Below are positions 7,808 through 11,883 of a DNA stretch of 11,883 bases, piece after piece (the first letter of the stretch is position 1; the number at the start of each line of letters is the position of its first letter). A program made the translations under genes and the position numbers. Origin of the DNA: DASTHS01 sp035718085 (lineage in GTDB: Bacteria; Actinomycetota; Acidimicrobiia; Acidimicrobiales; Palsa-688); assembly GCA_035718085.1 (NCBI GenBank), contig DASTHS010000166.1, positions 1 to 11,883 of the forward strand, in the 5' to 3' direction. A model generated the notes under the pieces. It did no database searches. It saw only the letters and a program-made list of their open reading frames with translations, and had not been told where the DNA came from.

Positions 7808-8516
7808 GCGCCGGGGCCTGCTGCCACCCGATGCGCACGTCGGCATCGCGGAGGTAGACGGGGGCCAGGGCGCCGGCGTCGCCGGCCTGCCCGGCGCGCC
7901 CGACGGCGAGGTCGGCGAGCACGACGGCCGACGGGTGGGCCCAGGCGGCACCGGCCACCTCGGTGCCGGCGGCGTGGAGCACGGCGGCGTAGCGGCGGGC
8001 GCCGTCACCGACGGCGAGCACCCCGGCGGGACCGTCGCGCAGCGCGGCGGCCAGCTCGTCGGGGGTGGCCACCACCGGGGCGGCGGGCGGCCGGCCCGGC
8101 AGCGTCAGCGACCAGGCGACGTCGCCCCGGCGGATGTCGACCACGGCGGCCACGGGACGGCCGGCGGCGGTGTCGGCCGCGGCGGGGTGGGCGGCGGTGA
8201 GCAGCTCGGTGCTGGTCACGCCGAGGGCCGGCCGCCCCAGGCCGTGGGCCAGGGCGGCGACGGTGGCCAGCCCGACCCGCAGGCCGGTGAACAGCCCTGG
8301 GCCGACGTCGACGGCGAAGAGGCCGACGTCGCGCAGGGTGACACCGGCCAGGCGGCACACCTCCTCGACGGCCGGTGCCAGCACCTCGCCGTGGCGGCGG
8401 CCCTCGACCACCTGCAGGGCGGCCAGGGGCCCGTCGGGACCGGCCAGGGCGACACCCACCTGGGGGGTGGCCGTGTCGACGGCCAGCACCAACGGCGGCG
8501 GCACCGGGCCGCTCAC
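7800..8516 (-). CDS. tsaB: t6A complex subunit TsaB
   Basis: TsaB is the non-catalytic partner that binds TsaD and holds the complex for t6A synthesis. The 238-residue protein has the ASKHA N-terminus LVLAVDTATPQVGVAL and the family hallmark at 70-83, DVGPGLFTGLRVGL. LGVTSTELL follows at 98-106, and the late YLRDADVRIGW near the end is the usual C-terminal signature. The catalytic histidine pair of TsaD is absent, as expected. The GTG at 8516 overlaps the tsaE stop as GTGA, so the two are coupled. The open frame upstream of it is the shadow of tsaE. Its own end overlaps rimI. The protein is Ala- and Gly-rich even for this genome. Confidence 0.95.
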   Translation of the reverse strand: MSGPVPPPLVLAVDTATPQVGVALAGPDGPLAALQVVEGRRHGEVLAPAVEEVCRLAGVTLRDVGLFAVDVGPGLFTGLRVGLATVAALAHGLGRPALGVTSTELLTAAHPAAADTAAGRPVAAVVDIRRGDVAWSLTLPGRPPAAPVVATPDELAAALRDGPAGVLAVGDGARRYAAVLHAAGTEVAGAAWAHPSAVVLADLAVGRAGQAGDAGALAPVYLRDADVRIGWQQAPARG

Positions 8517-9028
8517 CTCGCCACCGCCGCGGTCAGGGCGGCGGCCACGTCGGGCCACCGGTCGGCCCAGGCCGGGCCGGTGGCCGAGACGGTGAGGCGC
8601 CGGTCGTCGCTGCCGGCGCCGTGGTCGATGACGATGCGCAGGGCGTCGGGGGCCAGGGCGGGGGCGGCCCGCTCGCCCCACTCGACCACCGCGAACGCGC
8701 CCTCCTCGAGCAGCTCGGGGAGGCCGAGCTCGACGACCTCCCGGAGCTGCTCGAGGCGGTAGACGTCCGCGTGGAGCAGGTCGGGGCCGATGGCGGTGGC
8801 GTAGGGGCGCACCAGGGTGAAGGTGGGGCTGGTCACGACCTCGTCGACCCCGGCGGCGCGGGCCAGGCCCTGGGTGAAGGCGGTCTTGCCGGCGCCGAGC
8901 TGGCCACCGAGCAGGACGACGTCACCCGCCCGGAGGAAGGGCACGAGCGCGGCCGCCACCGCCCGGGTGTCGCCGACCGACGCGCTGAGCAGTTCGATGC
9001 CGCCGTCGGGGTGCGCGCCGGAGGTCAC
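8513..9028 (-). CDS. tsaE: t6A complex ATPase TsaE
   Basis: TsaE is the P-loop ATPase that binds the TsaB-TsaD complex and resets it between rounds of t6A formation. The 171-residue product has a Walker A motif at 42-49 (GQLGAGKT), the conserved VTSPTFTLV at 65-73, the HADVYRL strand with Asp88 at 86-92, and VVEWGER at 114-120, all in the usual order. Length is slightly above the common 150, owing to a short N-terminal stretch of about ten residues. The GTG at 9028 forms a GTGA overlap with the stop of the uracil-DNA glycosylase. An alternative start closer to IELLSAS is possible but no better candidate codon is visible. The downstream end overlaps tsaB by four bases. Confidence 0.96.
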   Translation of the reverse strand: MTSGAHPDGGIELLSASVGDTRAVAAALVPFLRAGDVVLLGGQLGAGKTAFTQGLARAAGVDEVVTSPTFTLVRPYATAIGPDLLHADVYRLEQLREVVELGLPELLEEGAFAVVEWGERAAPALAPDALRIVIDHGAGSDDRRLTVSATGPAWADRWPDVAAALTAAVAR

Positions 9029-9606
9029 GCCGCCAGCAGCTCTTTCGCCCGGACGAAGTCGGCCCGCATCTGCGCCAGCACGCCCGCCCCCCCGCGCAGG
9101 GCGGCGGCGGGGTGGAACGTCGGCAGCACCACCGTGCCCTCGGGGCCCCACGGGTGGGGGGTGCCCCGCAGCTTGGTGACGCCGAGGGTGGTGCCGAGCA
9201 GCGTGCGGGTCGAGAAGTTGCCGAGGGTGAGCACCACCCGCGGGCGCACCACCGCCACCTGCCCGGCGAGGTACGGGCGGCAGGCGGCGATCTCGTCGGG
9301 CAGGGGGTCGCGGTTGCCGGGCGGGCGGCACTTGACGACGTTGGCCACGTAGACCTGGTCGCGGCGCAGGCCGGCCTCCTCGGCCAGCAGCCGGTCGAGC
9401 AGCTGGCCGGAGCGGCCCACGAACGGCACCCCCTGGAGGTCTTCGTCGCGACCCGGCCCCTCGCCCACCACCATCAGGTCGGCCTGCGGATCACCGCTGG
9501 CGAAGACCACCGTGGTGCGGGTCGCGGCCAGCGCGCAGCGGGTGCAGCCGGCCGCCTCGGCGGCCAGGCCGGCGAGGGCGGCGAGGTCGCCGGGCGCGGG
9601 CAGCAC
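9025..9606 (-). CDS. Family 4 uracil-DNA glycosylase (iron-sulfur type)
   Basis: This enzyme removes uracil from DNA arising by cytosine deamination or misincorporation, the first step of base excision repair. The 193-residue product has four cysteines at 21, 24, 93 and 109 in the family 4 pattern for a 4Fe-4S cluster. Motif A is at 48-56 (GEGPGRDED), followed by GVPFVGRSGQLLD, and motif B is PTFHPAAALR at 162-171. VKCRPPGNRDP is the typical cluster segment. The KRRIH stretch that marks the UdgX subgroup is absent; TKLRG is found at that place, so ordinary family 4 is favoured. The GTG at 9606 has no Shine-Dalgarno sequence, and a TACGAT box lies six bases upstream. It is the first gene of the run into tsaE. 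Confidence 0.95.
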   Translation of the reverse strand: MLPAPGDLAALAGLAAEAAGCTRCALAATRTTVVFASGDPQADLMVVGEGPGRDEDLQGVPFVGRSGQLLDRLLAEEAGLRRDQVYVANVVKCRPPGNRDPLPDEIAACRPYLAGQVAVVRPRVVLTLGNFSTRTLLGTTLGVTKLRGTPHPWGPEGTVVLPTFHPAAALRGGAGVLAQMRADFVRAKELLAA

Positions 9607-9612
9607 GGGCGG

Positions 9613-9618
9613 ATCGTA
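9613..9618 (-). promoter_or_regulatory. Putative -10 box of a leaderless promoter for the glycosylase-tsa run
   Basis: TACGAT on the minus strand is a good TAnnnT match and is followed by six bases and the GTG start of the uracil-DNA glycosylase. There is no ribosome site between them. It would drive the whole udg-tsaE-tsaB-rimI-tsaD run. No clear -35 is seen. Confidence 0.5.
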
Positions 9619-9649
9619 CCGGCACCCGCCCGAAGCCGGCCGCCCCCGG

Positions 9650-9655
9650 TACCGT
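9650..9655 (+). promoter_or_regulatory. Putative -10 box of a leaderless promoter for the S51-like peptidase
   Basis: TACCGT on the plus strand is followed by seven bases and the GTG at 9663, with no Shine-Dalgarno sequence between. It faces the promoter at 9613-9618 from the other end of the 56-base divergent gap. The two -10 boxes are only 31 bases apart, so the -35 regions must overlap and the promoters may interfere with each other. Confidence 0.45.
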
Positions 9656-9662
9656 TCGGGCC

Positions 9663-10412
9663 GTGGCCGCCCCTGGACCGCTCGCCCTCGTCGGCTCGGG
9701 CGAGTACCTGCCGGAGATGGGCGAGGTCGAGGGGGCGCTGCTCAGCGCCGGGGCGGCGGCCGTGGCCGCCCCCGGGCCTCACCCCCGCTACGTGCAGCTG
9801 GCCACGGCGGCGGTGCCCGACGGGCCCGCCGTGGTGGCCCGCTGGCACGCCCTCGGCGCGGAGGCCGCCGCCCGCCTCGGCGCGCAGCAGGTGGTGCTCG
9901 ACGTCGCCGACGCCGCCGGGGCCAACGACCCGGCCGTCGCCGCGCTGGTCGAGGGGGCGGCGCTGGTCTACCTCTCGGGCGGCAAGCCGTCGTTCCTGGC
10001 CGAGGTGCTGCGCGACAGCCTGGTGTGGGCGGCGATCGTCGATGCCTGGCGGGCCGGCGCCGCCCTGGCCGGCTGCAGCGCCGGTGCCATGGTGATGGCC
10101 GCCCACGTGCCCTCGTTCCGCCACCCCCGTGGGGGCGCCGGCACGCCGGGGCTCGCCCTGCTCCCCCACCTGCGGGTGCTGCCGCACTTCGACGCCTTCT
10201 TGGGGCGCATGCCGGCCGCGGCCCAGCGGGCCCTCGCCTCGGGGGACGCGCCCGGGGTCAGCGTCGTCGGGGTCGACGAGCTCACGGCGATCGTCGGCGG
10301 CCCCGACCGCTGGGAGGTGCGGGGGCGCGGCTCGGCGTGGGTGCTCAACGCCGACGGCGGCCGCCACCAGGTGCCCGCCGGCGGGGTGCTCGACACGCCG
10401 CTGGCCGGCTGA
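9663..10412 (+). CDS. Peptidase S51-like (dipeptidase E / cyanophycinase-type fold) protein
   Basis: S51 enzymes are serine hydrolases with a class I glutaminase-like fold that cleave aspartyl or isoaspartyl bonds, including dipeptidase E and cyanophycinase. The 249-residue product has the nucleophile elbow AGCSAGAMVMA, with Ser139 as the likely nucleophile. YLSGGKPSFLAEVL (103-116) precedes it, and the later LPHFD (His175) and GVDELTAIV (about 203-211) are the usual catalytic-side segments. The N-terminus LALVGSGEY is the typical first strand. No signal peptide is seen, so it is cytoplasmic. The start is a GTG at 9663 with no ribosome site, which fits a leaderless mRNA. It is a single gene, convergent with the P1 peptidase 33 bases away. 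The family is fairly firm; the substrate is not. Confidence 0.85.
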   Translation: MAAPGPLALVGSGEYLPEMGEVEGALLSAGAAAVAAPGPHPRYVQLATAAVPDGPAVVARWHALGAEAAARLGAQQVVLDVADAAGANDPAVAALVEGAALVYLSGGKPSFLAEVLRDSLVWAAIVDAWRAGAALAGCSAGAMVMAAHVPSFRHPRGGAGTPGLALLPHLRVLPHFDAFLGRMPAAAQRALASGDAPGVSVVGVDELTAIVGGPDRWEVRGRGSAWVLNADGGRHQVPAGGVLDTPLAG

Positions 10413-10445
10413 GGCGCAGCGACTGGTCGGCCTGCGCTCGGCAGC

Positions 10446-11318
10446 TCAGCTGCGGACGGCGGCGCGGACGGCGGCCTCGACGACCCGGGTGGTCACGATG
10501 CGCAGCCGGTTGACATCTGCGCTCAGCGTGCCGGTGGCGGCCGCCACGAAGGCGTCGCCGTCGAACGCCGTGTGCACCGGCTCCACCGCCCGGGCCAGGC
10601 CGTCGTGGGCGGCCCGGGCCAGCAGAGCGCAGTCGAGCTTGGAGATCGCCGCGTCGGTGAGCACCACGCCGACGGTGGTGTTCTCCCCCGCACCGGCGAT
10701 GGCGGCCTCGGGCCCGTCCGGTGGCATGCCGGGGTCACCGGCGACCGGGTCGCGGATGGCGCCGAGGGCGTTGCAGGCGACCAGGCAGGCAACGGTCACC
10801 CCGGCGTCGACCAGCGAAGCCGCCCCCAGGCCGGCCGGGGTCGGCGGCTCACCGCGCCACTTGGCCACCGTCGCACCCGTGCCGGCGCCCACCGCCCCGG
10901 TGGCCGGCCACCCCTCGACGGCGGCCCCGGCGGCCATGGCGCCGGCGGCGGCGGTCGGCCGGGCGGCGGGGTCGCCGACGAGCAGGTCGAAGATCACCAT
11001 GCCGACGACGATCGGCACCGGCCCCGCCGAGGTCGGCCAGCCCCGCCCCTCGGCCGCCAGGTGGGTGACCACCCCGTCACAGGCCGCCAGGCCGAAGGCC
11101 GACCCGCCGCTGAGCACCACGGCGTCGACCCGGTCGACGGTGGCGTGGGGGTCGAGCAGCGCCCACTCCCGTGTGCCCGGCGCGCCACCCCGCACCTCGC
11201 CCGAGGCGGTGCTGCCGGGCGGCAGCACGACGGCGGTGACCCCGGTGCGCCCGACCGGGTCGCTCCAGTGGCCGATGCGCACCCCGCCCGGCCAGGCGCG
11301 CTCGCCGACGCCGGTCAC
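10446..11318 (-). CDS. P1-family (DmpA-like) peptidase, L-aminopeptidase/D-esterase type
   Basis: P1 (S58) peptidases are self-processing N-terminal-nucleophile aminopeptidases. The 290-residue product has the family blocks in order: RIGHWSD at 14-20, VLSGGSAFGLAACDGV at 68-83, VPIVVGMVIFDL at 101-112, and GAVGAGTGATVAKWRG at 141-156. The cleavage region GENTTVGVVLTDAA (211-224) leads into RAAHDGLARAVEPVHTAFDGD. By family analogy the chain is cut before Thr214, which would then be the nucleophile; the founding enzyme DmpA uses serine there. No signal peptide is seen. The GTG at 11318 overlaps the alpha/beta hydrolase stop as GTGA, so the two are coupled. Natural substrates of such enzymes are mostly unknown, and none can be named here. 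Confidence 0.92.
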   Translation of the reverse strand: MTGVGERAWPGGVRIGHWSDPVGRTGVTAVVLPPGSTASGEVRGGAPGTREWALLDPHATVDRVDAVVLSGGSAFGLAACDGVVTHLAAEGRGWPTSAGPVPIVVGMVIFDLLVGDPAARPTAAAGAMAAGAAVEGWPATGAVGAGTGATVAKWRGEPPTPAGLGAASLVDAGVTVACLVACNALGAIRDPVAGDPGMPPDGPEAAIAGAGENTTVGVVLTDAAISKLDCALLARAAHDGLARAVEPVHTAFDGDAFVAAATGTLSADVNRLRIVTTRVVEAAVRAAVRS

Positions 11319-11883
11319 GGGGCGGGAGCCGTGCGCACCTCGGGGGCGCCGCCCGGCGCCCCGCCCGGCGGGGTGGCCGCCGCCCGCTCGGCCAGGGCCA
11401 GCAGCGCCGTGTCGAGCTCGTGGGGACGCTCCAGCATGACCATGTGGCCGCAGCCCTCGAGCACCAGCAGCTGGGCGCCCCCGATCGACTCGGCCAGGGC
11501 CTGACCGTGGCGCACCGGGGTGGCCACGTCACGGGTGCCGACCACCACGGTGGCGGGCAGGTGCACGTCGCGCAGGGCGGCGGTGTCGTCGAAGCGGAGG
11601 ATCTCGAGCAGCAGCTCGCCGGTGGTGGCGGCCCGCACGTCGCCGACCACCTGCTGGGTCAGGGCGACCTCGGCGGGGTCGGGGTCGGCGCCGAAGTTGA
11701 GCCGGGAGAGCACGTAGGCCACGTCGGAGGCCGGCAGGCTCGGCCCCGGCAGGCGGCGGGTCAGCCACGCGCCCCGGCTGAGCACCGGCTGCATGCTGCG
11801 GGCGACCACCCGGGCGCCGGGGAACCCCGACCCGCTGACCGGGCTGGCGCTGGTGGCCACCAGGCCGAGGCCGGCGACCCGAC
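11315..11883 (-). CDS. Alpha/beta hydrolase, C-terminal part (runs off right edge)
   Basis: The frame is open through the right edge, so the N-terminus, including the nucleophile elbow, is outside the window; 189 codons are visible. The first visible residues, RVAGLGLVATSASP, match the strand that follows the nucleophile helix in this fold, so a GTG at 11860 within it is not the true start. After a helical cap region (about 11,600-11,800) come the strand VVVGTRD with the likely catalytic acid and GCGHMVMLERP with the catalytic histidine. The C-terminal 20 residues are Pro/Gly/Ala-rich and not conserved-looking. The GTGA overlap couples it to the P1 peptidase. Substrate unknown; it may be an esterase, haloperoxidase-like or ring-cleavage hydrolase. 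Confidence 0.88.
   Translation of the reverse strand, partial: RVAGLGLVATSASPVSGSGFPGARVVARSMQPVLSRGAWLTRRLPGPSLPASDVAYVLSRLNFGADPDPAEVALTQQVVGDVRAATTGELLLEILRFDDTAALRDVHLPATVVVGTRDVATPVRHGQALAESIGGAQLLVLEGCGHMVMLERPHELDTALLALAERAAATPPGGAPGGAPEVRTAPAP

Noticed and set aside
10413..10453. Short inverted repeats (GCGCAG/CTGCGC and GCAGC/GCTGC) between the convergent peptidase genes
   Set aside because: The stems are only 5-6 bp with a 12-base loop or a three-base loop over the stop codon, which is expected by chance in sequence this GC-rich; at best a weak terminator.

Overview
The window is very GC-rich, densely coded chromosomal DNA. It carries the gene order tsaE-tsaB-rimI-tsaD-groES-groEL, which is well known from Actinomycetota (it matches Mycobacterium tuberculosis Rv3422c to Rv3417c). 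Together with the GC bias, many GTG starts and a Tat-type secreted enzyme, this points to a high-GC actinobacterium. An Acidimicrobiia-like lineage is my best guess, but the class is inference. No mobile element, CRISPR array, RNA gene, phage gene or defence system was found, and no gap between genes exceeds about 115 bases.

Layout, left to right. (1) Bases 1-2732, minus strand, form a likely operon read right to left: an MFS transporter, a 72-residue unknown protein coupled to it by an ATGA overlap, a NUDIX hydrolase of the CoA-pyrophosphatase type, and the N-terminal 170 residues of a zinc-ribbon, proline/tryptophan-rich protein that runs off the left edge. (2) Bases 2846-4096, plus strand, encode a secreted GH5 glycoside hydrolase, divergent from the MFS gene, with a threonine-rich tail. 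A perfect 12-bp hairpin separates it from the convergent groEL. (3) Bases 4170-6183, minus strand, hold groES-groEL with a perfect CIRCE operator and an overlapping promoter. (4) Bases 6198-9606, minus strand, are a tightly packed five-gene run: family-4 uracil-DNA glycosylase, tsaE, tsaB, rimI, tsaD. (5) Bases 9663-10412, plus strand, encode an S51-like serine peptidase divergent from the glycosylase across a 56-base gap. (6) Bases 10446-11883, minus strand, hold the C-terminal part of an alpha/beta hydrolase entering from the right edge, coupled by GTGA to a P1-family (DmpA-like) peptidase.

The central block combines tRNA t6A synthesis (TsaE, TsaB, TsaD), N-terminal acetylation (RimI), uracil repair and the Hsp60 chaperonin. 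These are housekeeping functions of translation, genome maintenance and protein folding. The flanks carry accessory enzymes.

The most noteworthy signals are: three genes with a TAnnnT box 6-7 bases before a GTG start, which suggests leaderless transcripts; a GGM-tailed GroEL in the position where mycobacteria carry a His-tailed GroEL1; a groES/groEL pair with a one-base stop/start overlap; and a coupled 72-residue protein of unknown function. I see no convincing new multi-gene system.
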